A DNA stretch of 49,348 bases from Deltaproteobacteria bacterium. Lineage in GTDB: Bacteria; Myxococcota_A; UBA9042. A program made the position numbers and the translations under genes. Below are positions 32,567 to 44,300 of the stretch, piece by piece. Within the stretch, counting starts at the first letter, position 1, and each line of letters opens with the position of its first letter. The notes beneath the pieces are model-generated. The model was given only the letters and a program-made list of their open reading frames with translations, did no database searches and was not told where the DNA came from. Location of the stretch: the NCBI GenBank assembly GCA_016875335.1, contig VGRO01000023.1, positions 1 to 49,348 of the forward strand, in the 5' to 3' direction.

Positions 32567-34132
32567 ATGCCACATGGCGGCAGGATGATTGCAAACGTAG
32601 CCGGTGCCGTCGCCGAGACGCTGGCTCAGGTCGCGCCCCGCACGCGGTCCACGCCGTCAGCGGTCGCCGCAAACTCGGGCGCTCCAGAACCGGGACTGCG
32701 CGTGGCCGTGCACGATCGGTCGCGCATCGAGTGGGTGGCGACGGTGCCGATCGCGCCTGTGGGTGAAGATCACACCTGGGACATCACCTTCGACATCACC
32801 GTCCCCGACGCGATCTGGTTGGCGCACCACCCGTGGGACCACTTCACGGTGCGGTCCAGGCTGATGAGCCCCGTACTAATGCCCGGCAACCGTCAGGTGG
32901 GGCTGCCGGTCGAGCAGTTGCGCAGGCTGGCGCTCGCGGCTGCGCACGAGCTCAAACTGGCGACCGAGACCATCGGCGCAAAATTGCTCGCGATTCGCAA
33001 ACGTGACCGCCTGGTCGGCGACCGAGAGGCCGATGAACTGGTGGCCGCCATCGAGCGGGCCACCGCTGGCGCCGTGCGGGCGCGCGACAACCTTAACCAA
33101 CTGCGCTCCCACGCTGACGAACCGCTGTTGCGGGAGCTGGGCCTGGCCGATGAATTCATCTCCAACCAACTGTTGATGCTGGTGACCAAGGTCGTCAGGA
33201 CCCTTGGGCCGCTGCGCGCCAGGACCGGTCGGATCGATCCTGCGCTCGCCGGCCCCGGGGCCGATCGCGTGCAGGCGACCATCCACGCCGTCATGGGCAG
33301 GGAGATCGCCCACCGCAAGCGCCACGCCATGCGCTTTGCCGATCCGCGCAAGCCCGCAGACGTCGAAGGTTTCGTGCAGCGCGGCGCCCTGCTGAAAAAG
33401 CACTTCCAGCAAGCACTTTTTCTGGACGCACGCGCCTACATGCTCGACCAACGGCTGCGCAACTGGATTGCTGCGGCGATGGCCATGGTGGCCTCGGTAT
33501 TCTATTTCGTGGGACAGATCTGGCTTTTCAACAACGCCACGGCGGCAAGCACCACGTTTTCGCTGCTCGCGGCATGCGGGATTGGGGCCCTGGTGTACGC
33601 CGCCAAAGACCGCATCAAGGAGCTCGGCCGCGACTGGCTGGCGCGGCGGGTCAAGCACGGCTATGCCGATCGCGTCGCCCACCTGAGCCTGCAGGCGCGC
33701 ATGGACCCCAACCACAGTGATTTTGCGCTCGCCCGCGAGACGATCACGCTCACCCGCAAGCTCGCGCCCGATCCGCTGAACGCCGCCCTCGGCAACACCA
33801 GCGTCGTCCACCACCTGACGATCAAAGAGCGGCTCAAGCACGACGGCCTGCCGATCCTGCACCAACAGGGCCTGGTCGGCCTCAAGCACGTGTTTCGCTA
33901 TGACCTGTCGCCGCTGCTGGTCAAGCTCGACGACCAGCGCAAGCGCGTGCCGGTGCTGGCGCGGCAGCGGGTCCAGTTGCGCACGGCGACCAGGGTGTAT
34001 GGCCTACCCGTGACGGTCCGATTGCACAAGGTCGGGACCGAGTTCGCGATGACCCACCACGGCCACTTGCGGGTGCGCCGCGACGGGCTGGAGCGCGTCG
34101 TGCTCCAAAACGCCAAGGAACCGACTTCGTGA
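32567..34132 (+). CDS. Unknown protein with a central membrane hairpin
   Basis: This 521-residue protein has no recognised family. Residues ~45-100 are beta-rich (EDHTWDITFDITVPDAIWLA). An amphipathic helical region follows to ~290, then two transmembrane helices (IAAAMAMVASVFYFVGQIWL and FSLLAACGIGALVYAA, ~298-345), and a basic, beta-rich C-terminal domain (RDWLARRVKHGYADRV to LRVRRDGLERVVLQ). The topology suggests two cytoplasmic domains linked by a membrane hairpin. ATG at 32567 has AGGGGG about 10 nt upstream; another at 32585 has no ribosome site. Its stop overlaps the start of the small membrane protein gene (GTGA). Confidence 0.7.
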   Translation: MPHGGRMIANVAGAVAETLAQVAPRTRSTPSAVAANSGAPEPGLRVAVHDRSRIEWVATVPIAPVGEDHTWDITFDITVPDAIWLAHHPWDHFTVRSRLMSPVLMPGNRQVGLPVEQLRRLALAAAHELKLATETIGAKLLAIRKRDRLVGDREADELVAAIERATAGAVRARDNLNQLRSHADEPLLRELGLADEFISNQLLMLVTKVVRTLGPLRARTGRIDPALAGPGADRVQATIHAVMGREIAHRKRHAMRFADPRKPADVEGFVQRGALLKKHFQQALFLDARAYMLDQRLRNWIAAAMAMVASVFYFVGQIWLFNNATAASTTFSLLAACGIGALVYAAKDRIKELGRDWLARRVKHGYADRVAHLSLQARMDPNHSDFALARETITLTRKLAPDPLNAALGNTSVVHHLTIKERLKHDGLPILHQQGLVGLKHVFRYDLSPLLVKLDDQRKRVPVLARQRVQLRTATRVYGLPVTVRLHKVGTEFAMTHHGHLRVRRDGLERVVLQNAKEPTS

Positions 34133-34497
34133 AGGTCGCGCTGGCGTGGCCTCGCCTGGTGGCCGGCGTCGTGGTGCCCGGGTTGGGCTTGGCGCTGCGC
34201 CGGCAATGGATCGCGTCGCTATGGGCGTTGTTCGCAGTGGCGCATCTGGTCGCGCTGGCGTGGGCGGACGCCACTGCACTCGTGCAGCGTTTCGAGGGCA
34301 GCGCACCGGGCGCGGGAGCACCCGTTGCGTGGGCGCCCGCGCGCTTGGGCCCTCAGGCGGCATGGGCGTTGGCGTTGGCGATCGCGGTGCACGCCTTGGC
34401 CGCATGGGCGGGCGGTCGCGTCGCGGAGAACCGGCAGGGGCAGCCGTCACCGAATGCAACGCCACCCGCCGCGGGTCGCCGCGATCTGGCGTTGTGA
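34129..34497 (+). CDS. Small two-helix membrane protein
   Basis: This 122-residue protein has three hydrophobic stretches (LVAGVVVPGLGLAL, IASLWALFAVAHLVALAWA and AAWALALAIAVHALAAWAGG) and a polar Pro/Arg C-terminus. GTG at 34129 overlaps the previous TGA as GTGA and is preceded by AAGGA at 8 nt, so translation is coupled to the upstream membrane-hairpin protein; the pair may form one complex. No family is recognised. Confidence 0.65.
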   Translation: MKVALAWPRLVAGVVVPGLGLALRRQWIASLWALFAVAHLVALAWADATALVQRFEGSAPGAGAPVAWAPARLGPQAAWALALAIAVHALAAWAGGRVAENRQGQPSPNATPPAAGRRDLAL

Positions 34498-34673
34498 GCG
34501 TGGCGTCTGGGCGACGTTGAGCGGGCCGGAAAAGCCGCGGCCAGCGACGACCGCCTGCGCGCCCGTGGACCCGGCCGGCTGAGGCTGCTGATTGCCCGCC
34601 CAATTCTTCCGCCAACGGCCAAGCTGAGCTACCCTCGCCGACCCCGCAGCGGGGCGCTGCAAGGATTGCGACC

Positions 34674-35009
34674 GTGCGCATCGTAGACAAACCCTGGGGC
34701 CACGAGGAAATCTGGGCCGAGGCCAGCCGCTATGCTGGGAAATTCCTGATCATCCGCAAGGGGTTGCGGTTGAGCCGGCAATACCACCGCCACAAGGAAG
34801 AGTCGATCTGCGTGCTCGAAGGCACGCTGTCGCTCGAAATCGGCCCAGGCCCCGACCAGGTTGTCGACCTCAGCCCCGGCCAGTCGTGGCATATCGCCCC
34901 AGGGACCGTGCATCGGTTCTGCGCACCGCATGGCGACGTGCGGCTGGTCGAAGTCAGCACCCCCGAACTGGACGACGTGGTGCGGTTGCAGGACGACTTC
35001 GCGCGGTAA
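34674..35009 (+). CDS. Single-domain cupin (mannose-6-phosphate isomerase type II-like)
   Basis: This 111-residue protein starts VDKPWGHEEIWAEASRYAGK, the typical opening of cupins related to the C-terminal domain of mannose-1-phosphate guanylyltransferase/phosphomannose isomerase. The metal-binding motifs are present: YHRHKEES (HxH...E) and PGTVHRFCA (second-motif His). It would be a cytosolic sugar-phosphate-binding or isomerase-type cupin. GTG at 34674 has AGGA 8 nt upstream. The TAA stop (35007-35009) is formed by the TA target duplication plus the first base of the 136-bp mobile repeat. Confidence 0.8.
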   Translation: MRIVDKPWGHEEIWAEASRYAGKFLIIRKGLRLSRQYHRHKEESICVLEGTLSLEIGPGPDQVVDLSPGQSWHIAPGTVHRFCAPHGDVRLVEVSTPELDDVVRLQDDFAR

Positions 35010-35144
35010 GGTCCCGGGAATAATTCACTTAATCATTTCCCGGGCCCGTTTGCTTGCTCGGTGGGTCGCCAGCTCGCGGACCACAGGTCCGACTCGCGGC
35101 TCCGTCCTCATGCGAGAGTCATCGACCTATTATTTTCCAGTCCC
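35009..35144. mobile_element. 136-bp TA-flanked MITE-like element, copy 2
   Basis: Same length as copy 1 at 130-265, with few differences and the same internal blocks (CGGGCCCGTTTGCTTGCTC, GTGGGTCGCCAGCTCGCGGA, TCCGACTCGCGGCTCCGTCC). It is flanked by TA at 35007-35008 and 35145-35146. The left TA plus the element's first A form the TAA stop of the cupin gene. The rest of the 342-bp gap to the next gene holds a promoter at 35165-35193 and a ~150-nt leader. Confidence 0.7.
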
Positions 35145-35164
35145 TAACCAAGCCGTTGGCCCGC

Positions 35165-35193
35165 TTGGCATCGTGCGCGTTCGCCCCTACACT
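35165..35193 (+). promoter_or_regulatory. sigma70-type promoter for the giant TPR gene
   Basis: TTGGCA (35165-35170) and TACACT (35188-35193) are exactly 17 bp apart. The predicted start near 35200 leaves a 5' leader of about 150 nt before the ATG at 35352. Confidence 0.6.
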
Positions 35194-35351
35194 CGGACCC
35201 GCGCAGCGCCGGGGTCCGCACCCGGCCGCGCCCTGCGCGCGCGAGCGACCGCACTAGGTCTTCGTCGCGCCTGAAACGCCCTCGCCCTGCCTGCGCGGCC
35301 CTGAACGTCGCGCGGCTGGCGCCGGAGGCTCGACACGTTTCCGAGGTTCCG

Positions 35352-38300
35352 ATGATCGCGGCAGGGCAGTCCACGGCAAACGACGGTACTGCCCTGCCGG
35401 AACTGGGCGATGTCGAGCAAGTCGCCGCGGCCCTCCAGGACGACGCCAGCACGGCAGAGTGGGCGACCGACACGTTGCTGCAGTTGTCTGCGCGCGAGCC
35501 GCACCCGCGGCTGCGGGCAGCGATCTTACAGGCAGCGGCGGGGTTGGCGGCCCGGGCCGATGCCAGCCGCGCCACCGGCCTGTATCGCGAGTCGTTCCGC
35601 CTGTTTCCAACGGTCGAGGTCGGCCAGGCGTTGGCGCGACTGACGGCAGATGACCCGGCGTTTCAGCGACTTTTCCGGTACGGCCACATCGTGGACGCCG
35701 TCGCAGCGCTCGCGGCCGAAGGGCCGACCGCCGCCGAGGCCTTGCTCGACGCGGCCCGGGGCCACATTGTCCAAGGCCACGGCCGCGCAGCGCTGGTGTG
35801 CCTGGATCGCCTGACCGCCGCGCGACCGGACCACGCAGAGGCCGCTGAACTGCGGCAGACGGCCGAGGCCCAGGTCGAGGCTCGCCAGGAAGCCCTGACT
35901 GCACAGCGGTTGGCGCTGGCCGAATGCGAAGAAGCCGAGCGCGCGAACAGTCTGCTCGCCTATGCTGAACTGCTGTTGGCCGGCGATGAACCGCTGGACG
36001 ACGCCGCGGCGGTCCTGGCCGATGCCGTCGATTCCGGCGCGGATCTCGCAGCCGCAGCGCCGCTGTGGGTCGAGGTGGCGCGGGCGCTAGGCGACCAGGT
36101 CGAGTTGACCCGCGCGCTGGCGTGCTCGCTGGCTGCGGGCGATGCGCTGCCGACACGGCTGCAGCACGCCGATGAGTTGGTCAACATCCCAGGAATCGAC
36201 CGCACCGCGCCGGCAGCCGCGCGAGTCGCCCTCGAGGTCCTGCACGAGGCCGTGCCAGACGACCAGACCGTCGCTGCCCGGCTGGAAGGTGCCAAGCGGC
36301 TCGCCGGCGAGGACCCCGGCGGCCAGTTGGAGGCCATGCGCCTGCAAGCCGTTCGCGACCGCGACCGCCAGGGGGAGGCCGTGGCCTGCCTGGGCTTGGC
36401 GTCGCTTGCGGCGGCGGCGGATGACTGGGGCAACGCAGAGCGCCACTACCGCCGGGTGCGGACGCTGACGCCACAGGACGGGGAGGCGCTTGACTTCTTT
36501 GAGCGCTACTACCGCCAGACCGGCGATCACAAGCGGCTGCTGGTCGCCCTGAGCCAGCGCCTTGGGGCGACGGAGGGGCGCGAAACAGTGCGGATAGCGC
36601 TGGAGATGGCGCAGTTGTGCGAGGGACCGCTCGAATCGCCCGATCGCGCGGTCGAGGCGTATCAACGCGTGCTCACGGTCCAACCGGACCACGGGGGCGC
36701 CCTGACCGCTCTGCGCACATTGCACGAGGCGCAAGGTCGCTGGCACGCGGTACGCGACACGCTCGAACGCACGGCCCGCGCGCAGTTGGCCAAGGCGGCC
36801 CTCGACCCGCGGACCAAGAGCGCCGCCATCGCGACATTGGAGCAACTGGTCGCGCTGTGCACAGACGACGCCCGGTGCAAGGACGACGGCGCAACCGCTC
36901 AATTCGCCCGACAAATTCTGGACCTCGACCCGGACCACGCTGCCGCTCTGTCGATCGTCGACGGCCACTTGCAGGAGTCGGGGCGCTTCTCCGAGCTGGT
37001 GGCGCTGCTCAAGCGCGCCGCGGGTCAGGGCGGCTCGGCCAAGGCGGCGATCCTGCTGCGCATGGGCAATGTGCTCGCCGACGACCTCGGCCAGCCCGCG
37101 GCGGCCATCGACGCGTGGCGTTCGGCCCTGGACGCCCAGCCAAGCTTGGTCGAGGCGCAATTGCGATTGCGCCGTGCGGCGCGCGCCACCGGCGATTCGG
37201 GCGCGGTGCTGGCGTCGCTGCTCGACGAGATCGGCTCGGTTGTGGGCGGCGCGGCCATCGACCTGGGCACGCCTGTGCCCACGGTGCTTGGCGCCCTGAC
37301 CCGGGCGGTCGACACGGCCGCGCAGTTGCCGGCCGGCGATGCGGCGGGCCCAACGCCTGCGCTTTCCAGCGCGTCGCCGCCCCAGGCCAACCTTGCCACC
37401 CAGTTGCACGAGGCCGCAGTGCTCGCGGAAACACGCAGCGACGGCAAGCGCCTCGCGGGCCGACTGTACGCCCTCATCCTGAGCGACGCGCCCGAGAGCG
37501 ACGTCGCGGTGGACGGTGTGGTGCGCTGCTGGTCGACCGCGGACGACGGGGCACAACTGCAGGCGGTCCTGCAGCGGCTGGCGGATCGGGAAACTGGCGC
37601 GGCACGAAAGGCCAGGCTGTTGACCCTGCTCGCCGACACCCAACTCAATGTCGGCATGGACATGGCAGCCGCGCTGGCGACCGCCCAGCAAGCCCGGCAA
37701 CTGGCCCCCGACGATCCGCGGACCCGCGAAATCCATGTCGAGGCCGCCATCGGCGTGGGCGATCTCGACGCATTGCGCGTGGCGTGCGGCGACGATCGCG
37801 AGGGGCTCGGCCTTTTTGCCGAACGCGCGCTGGACATCGCGACCCAGACCGAGGGCGTTCGCCGTTTCGCCTGGTGGCGCGCCGCGGCGACCGTGCTGCA
37901 CGATGAGTTGGGCGAGACGGAGCGGGCCGCCCTTGCGCTTTCCGACGCCGTGGCGGCGTGCTTGTCCGCAGTGGCCGAGCCTGCCTCGGCTTCTACCCAG
38001 GAACTGCTGGGGCCAGCGGAGCGCGGTCAACTGTGCGACCAACTGCGCAAGTACGCCCACGAGGCCGGGCTGCGCGGCGCCGAACGCCTGGCCCTGGAGG
38101 CGTGGCTCGAGGTCGCGGAAGGCGCAGAATCGCAGGCAGCGCGCCTCGCGCTGGTCGACCTGATGGTCGCCTCTGGAGAGTTGAGCGATGCCGACGCCAT
38201 GGCGCGCAGCCTTGCCGAAGAGGCGGTGGCGGAGCGCGACGCGGCGATGCTGGTCCAGGCGCTGGACCGCCAGATCGGCCTGGTCCAGGACCCCGAGGTC

Positions 38301-41300
38301 GCAGACCCGTCCTTGGGCTGGGAGTCGATTGCGGACGTGCTCGCGCTCGCTACCGGCGACGGCGACCTGCTGGCGACGGCCCGCCAGGCGCTGCTCGACC
38401 GGTGCGTGCGGGCGTGCAGCGAACTCGCGCAAGGCGAGACCTTGTGGCCCACGGTGGCGCGCATCGCCGTCTGTGGACTTGCGTGCTGCGGTCCTGCCGA
38501 TGGGGCGACCAGGAGGCAACTGCTCGAATGGCAGGAAACCGCATGTGTCGAGGCCGGACAATGGCAAGGCGCCGTTGCGGCCGCACAGGCCCTGGCTGAG
38601 GCGAGCCTCGCCGATGGCGACGCCAGTCCGGCCAGCGCCGCCTGGGTGCGCGCAGCAGAGTGGGCATTGGACCGGCTGGGCGATGCCGCCGCGGCCGAGT
38701 CGCTGTATCGCAAGGCGGTGGCGGCGACGGCAGACGACACGGCGGCGTGGGCCGGCCTGGTGGCAACGCTCCGCGCGGGCGGCGATGCAACCGCATTGGC
38801 TCTGGTCCTCGACGAAGTCCTGACGTTGCAGGCCACCGGACGCGAATCCCGGGCGCGGTATGCCTTGGAGCGGGCCGAGTTGTCGTCGGCGTTGGACGAG
38901 GCGGACCTGCTGGCCGCCGTCTGGCCGGTGGTCACGAGCCTGGCTGAGGTCGACGGCCTGACCGAAGCGGAAGAAGCCCTTGTCTCCATCGCTGCGGGCC
39001 AGCTCGACGTGCCCGAATTCGGCTCGCGCATCGCAGAGCGCCTGCAACCGGTGTTCGAACGCCACGGCCGGACCGAAGAGGCGTTGCGCTGCCGCGAATT
39101 GATCGCTCTGCATGCGCCGCGACGCAGCGACGCGCGCATCTCGGGGTTGGTTGCGGTGGCCGACGCCGTGGCCGATGGGTCGCCGCGCCAAGCGTTCGAC
39201 GCGCTGTTCCACGCCGTGGCGGACGCCCCCGAGCGCACTGACCTTTTCGACCGTCTCGACGCCCTGGCCGGGCGGATTGGCGCGCAGGATCGCTTGCAGC
39301 GGCTGCTGCGGGGCATGGCTGGACTCGACGCCAGTGGCGTTTTCGTCGCGGTACCCGATGCCGCTCGGCCCGCCGTGCTGGCCAAGCTCGCCCAGTTGGC
39401 CGAAGCGCGCGGCGACCACGCCCAGGTCGTCGAGGCCTGCGCGACCTGGCGAGCCCTGCAACCAAGCGACGCGGCGCCTTGGGCCCTGGCCGAGCGGGCG
39501 CACGCCGCGGTGGGCGACTGGCAGCAGGCAGAAGACGCGGCGGCGGCCCTGACGACGCTGGGAACGGACGCCGAGCGAGCTGCCGCCTGGCTGCGCCGTA
39601 TCGAGCGCGCCTCGGCCGCAGACGCCCGGGCCGCTTGGCAGCTTGCGCAATCGGCTGCTGTTGCGCTGCCCGCCGAGGTCGCGCTGCGACAGCGGCAACT
39701 GGCGTTGGCCCGGGTCCTTGGCGACGATCAAGCCCTGGCTGAGGCCTTGGCGGGCGCCATCGACGGCTCGCCCATCGCGGTGGCCGACCTCGGCGCGGCG
39801 CGCCGTGAACTGGCCGAGACGCTGTCGCGGTGTGGTGCCAACCGCGCGCTCGACGCGGCCGGGCGCTGGCTGGCGATCCTGGACGACGATCCGGCGGACG
39901 ACGAGGCGATCGCCGCATGCTTTGCCCTGCTGCCAGCCCTGGGCGACGCGGACAGCGCGCTTGCGCGGGAGCTGCTCGAGCGCCTGGAACCCATCGCCGA
40001 TGCCCGCGGGGAAAGCGATCGCGTCGATCAACTGCTGGGCGCGCTGGTGGACCTTGCCACGGACGACGCAGCCCGGATCGTGCTGCTCGAGCGGCAGGCG
40101 CAGGTCCGCGAGACCGCCCTTGGCGATGCCTTGGCCGCGTTGGATTGCCTGAGTCGGGCCTCGGGATTGGGCGGTGACCTCGGCCCGCGCCTCGCCGCAA
40201 TGTCCCCGGTCGCCGCGGGCGCACTCGCCGCCGGCCTGTCGAGCGTCGCGGTCGCCGCCGCGTTCGAGTCGGCTGCGTCGTCGCGGTCGCTGCCGGCCGA
40301 TCGCCTGGCGCTGCGCCGCGCCGGCCTGCGGGCCCTGGGCGACGGGGCAATGTTGGACGCCGTGCGGAGCCTGCTCGAAGGCGTGCTGCGCGACGACCCC
40401 GCCGACGCCGACGCGATGGGCCAACTCGACCACCTGGCCGCCCAGAGCGGCGACGTCAAGGCACGCTTGGCGCTGCTGACCCTGCGCATCGCCCGCGCCG
40501 CCGGCCCGAGCGAGGCGAGCGCCATCTGGCTGGAGCGCGCGCAGCTTGCCGCAGACGCCGACTCGACCACCGAGGCACGCGAGTCCTTTGCACAGGCGGT
40601 CGCCCTCGGCGATACGGACACGCGCGTGGCCGCCAACGCGGGCCTGGCCGACCTGTGCGAATCGGGGGGCGACCTCCTGAGTGCCGCGGCAGCCGTGCTG
40701 GCACTGGTCGCGGACCACCCCGACCGCGACGACCGCGTGGGCCTGCGCCTGCGCGCGGCCGGGTTGGCGCAGGCAGGCGACGATCCGGCAATGGCGCGCT
40801 CGATCCTCGCCGATGGCCTGGCCGAGTTTGCCGGCAGCGCGGCGCTGTTCAACGCGATGGACGCGGTGTTGTCGGAGATCGGCGACGATGAGGCGCTGGC
40901 CCTGCACCTGCACGCGGCGTGGACGGGCATTGAGGGTTTGGGCGATGACGAACGCCACGCCCTGGCCGGTCGATGGATCGGCCTCGTACAGTTGCTGCAC
41001 GGCCCTGGCGAGGCGCTGGCGCAGGCAGCGGCTGAGTTGACCGGCCTTGGGCTGGCCGACGTCGCCGTGCAGGACGCGATCGAGGCCCTGACGGGCGTCG
41101 ACGGTGAGCCCTGGGCTTCGTGGCAACAACAGGCATGGTTGCTTGCCGCCGATCGGGCGGAACGCAGCGGGGACCCCGAGCGCGAACTGGCGGCTCGACT
41201 CCAACTGGGCAGCGCGGGCCTGGATCGCGCGGCGCGCGTCGAAGGGCGCCGTCGGTCCGCCTGCCTGCTGGGCCAGTTGGGAGAGACCGGTGCCGCGCTC

Positions 41301-44300
41301 GCCAAGTGGTACGAGTTGCTCGATCTGGGCGTGCAGGAGGGATCGGGCTGGACCGACGCCGACGTCGAGGCCATCGTGGAACTCGCTGATCGATGCGATC
41401 AGGCCCGCGAAGCCGGCGAGTACCTGCAACTGGCGGCAGCCGAGTTGGCGAACCGCGATCGCAAGGCGGCGGTGTTGCTGCGACTCGCAGACCGCGCAGC
41501 GGCAGCGGGGGATCGCGAAGCGCAGTGGGCGCTCGCCCAACAGGTGCTGGCCGACGCCCCAGGGCATACGGCCGCCTTGGCGGCGCGCGGCGAAGCCCTG
41601 GCCGGTTGGGCCGATGCGCCCGTGGAGGCCCATGTAGCCCACGCGCGCGACGTCGCGGCGACGGCGAGCCCGGCCGACCGACCGGCTGCGCTTCTCGCGT
41701 TGGCGGCCCTGCTGGTGTCGGACACCGCCACGGCGGACGAGGGCGTGCGGGCGGCGCTGCAGGTCGCCGAGGCGCACCCTGACCAGGCCGATGCCGCGTT
41801 CGCTGCGGTCGAAGCAGTGGTGGACGTGGCGCCGACAGCGGTGCAGTTGGCGCGCATCGCCGCCACGCGCTCGGTGGCCGCCGCGGCCTGGCTTGAGGCG
41901 CGCGCACGCCAAGCCGGCGATTGGGCCGACCTGGACGGCTTGCTGTGGGCGCGCGCCGAGCAATCGGCCGCCGAGGGCGACGTCGATGGCGCCGTGGCCG
42001 CGTTGCTCGAACTGGCCGACATGCGCACGGGTGAACGCAACGATGCGCCGGGGGCGGCGCAAGCCCTCGATCGTGCCCGCGCGATTGCACCAGACAACGA
42101 AGCCGTGCTTCGCCTGCGGTTGCAGTTGGCGGACGATGCGGACGACCACGGGGCGGTGGCAGAACTGTGCGCAGCGTTGGCCGAGGTGGCCGAGGCGGAC
42201 GAAGCGCCGGTGCTGTCGTTCCGCGCGGCGCAGGCATGGCTGGCGGCCAACGCGTTGGACCGCGCCCTTGCTGCGTGCGACTGCTCCCTTGCCGGCGACG
42301 ATACCGCAGTCGACGTGCACCTGCTGCGGGCCGAACTGCGTGATCGCCAAGGGCAGACCAGTTTGGCGGTGGGGGAACTGGACGCCGCCGCCAGCCGCGT
42401 GCGACCAGCGAGCGAGGCTGCCGCCGCCGAGCTGTGGCTCCGGGCTGCCGAGCTGGCGCGCAAGGCCGAGCTGGCGGAGCCGTGGTCCAAGGCCCTCGTC
42501 CAGGCCATCGCTGCCGGCGCGGCCGAGCGCGCGCTGGCTCTGGCACCCGTCGCCGAGTTGGATGGCACGTGGCTCAAGCGCGCAGTGGCAGACATCGCGC
42601 CAGCCCTGCACGCGGCTCAGCGGCCGGCGCAAGCACTGGAGTTGCGTCGCCGCCTCGCCGACACCGCAACGGGCGCAGACCGTCTGGCGGCGCGCCGCGG
42701 CCTTGCCCAGCAGTCGGCCGCCGACGGCGACCCCGTGGGTGCGCTGGCCACGCTTTTCGACGTTGCTGTCGATCGCGAGCTGCCGCAAGCGGAGCTGCTC
42801 GACGTGCTGGTCGAGGCCCACTTGGTGGCGACGCAGGGTCAGTTGGTCGAGGACTGGATCGACCGCATTGCGGAACTGGTTGCGTGCGGCGACGTGGCCG
42901 AGGACCAGGCCGCCTCCGTCGTGGGCTACGCCGCGCAGGCGGCCGGCGATGCAGGCCTGGCGGATCGCGGCGCCGACCTGTGGGATGCCCTCTGGGACCA
43001 ACGCCCGGACGACGCCGACGCCCGCGACGGTACGCTGGCCCTTCGCCGTTTGGCCAATGACCCAGCTCGCCTGGCCGCCGCGCTGGAAAAGGCGCTCGTG
43101 TTCGCAGATGCCGCCGACAAGCCCACGCTGCGCATCGAACTGGCGGCGCTCAAGCTCGACGGCCTGGGCCGACCGCGCGAGGCGCTGCGGCTGGTCCAGG
43201 ATGTGCTCGCGGCCGATGCGGGGCACGAGGAAGCGCTGGCCCTGGCAGAACGGCTGGCCGACAACCCGGTGCTCGGCGACGAGACGCTTGGCCTGCTCGA
43301 CCGGCACTATCGCACGGCCAAGAACTGGCCGGGCCTTGAGCGCGTCCTCAAGAAGCGCATGGATCGCGCCAAGACAGCCGCGGCTCGCGCCGAGATCGCG
43401 CAAATGCTTGCGCAGTTGCAGTCCGAGCAACTCAGCCACTCCGACGATGCGCTGCGCAGTCTGTGGGCGGCGATGCAGGCCGATCCGCGCCTGACCACGC
43501 TCGAGGCGATCGAGAAGATTGCCCGGCCGCAAGAGCACGACGACATGCTTGCCAAGGTCTACGCGCAGGTGCTGACCACGCCACTGCGGCCAGACGATCG
43601 CGCGCAAGTGCTGGCGCGGGCCGCGGCGCTCGACAAGCGGCGTGGCGACCTGGCCGCAGCAGAGCGCCGGTTGCGCGAGGCGTTGCAGGCGTCGCCCAAC
43701 CTCGGCGATGCCTTCGACCTGCTCGACGCGCTGCTCGACGACCAGAAGCGGTTCAGCGACTTGGTGGCCCTGCTGCTGGATCGGGCGGCCATGGTGGTCG
43801 AGATTGACGTGCAGCGCGCGTTGCTCGGCCGCGCGGCGGAACTGGCCCGCGCCGCCCAGGACCAGGAGGCTGCGCTCGATGCCTACGCACGGCTCGCCAG
43901 ATTGGACCCGGCCGACGCCGGCAGCCGCCTGGCCCAGGTCGAGATCCTGCGCGAGGCCGGCTTGGGCGCGCGCCTTGCCGATGCCCTGGCGAGCCTCGCC
44001 GAAGTGACACAGGACCAGCGCTCCCGCGCCGAACTGCTGTGCGAGGCCGCGCGGCTGCAGCACGCGGGCGCCGACTCTGAGGAGCGCATGGCGGCACTGT
44101 ACGGCCGGGCCTTTGAGGCATGCGGGGCGTGTGACGAGGCGTTCGTGTGGTTGGAGCGCCACCTGCACGGCAGGCCGCGGCAGTTGGTGCCGATCCTGCA
44201 GGCGCGCGCCGACGCCCTGCCCAAGGGGCCGACGCGCACGCTCGCCCTGCGCAAGCTCGCCCACGCCCACCGCGACCTCGACGATGCGGCCGGTGCGTGC

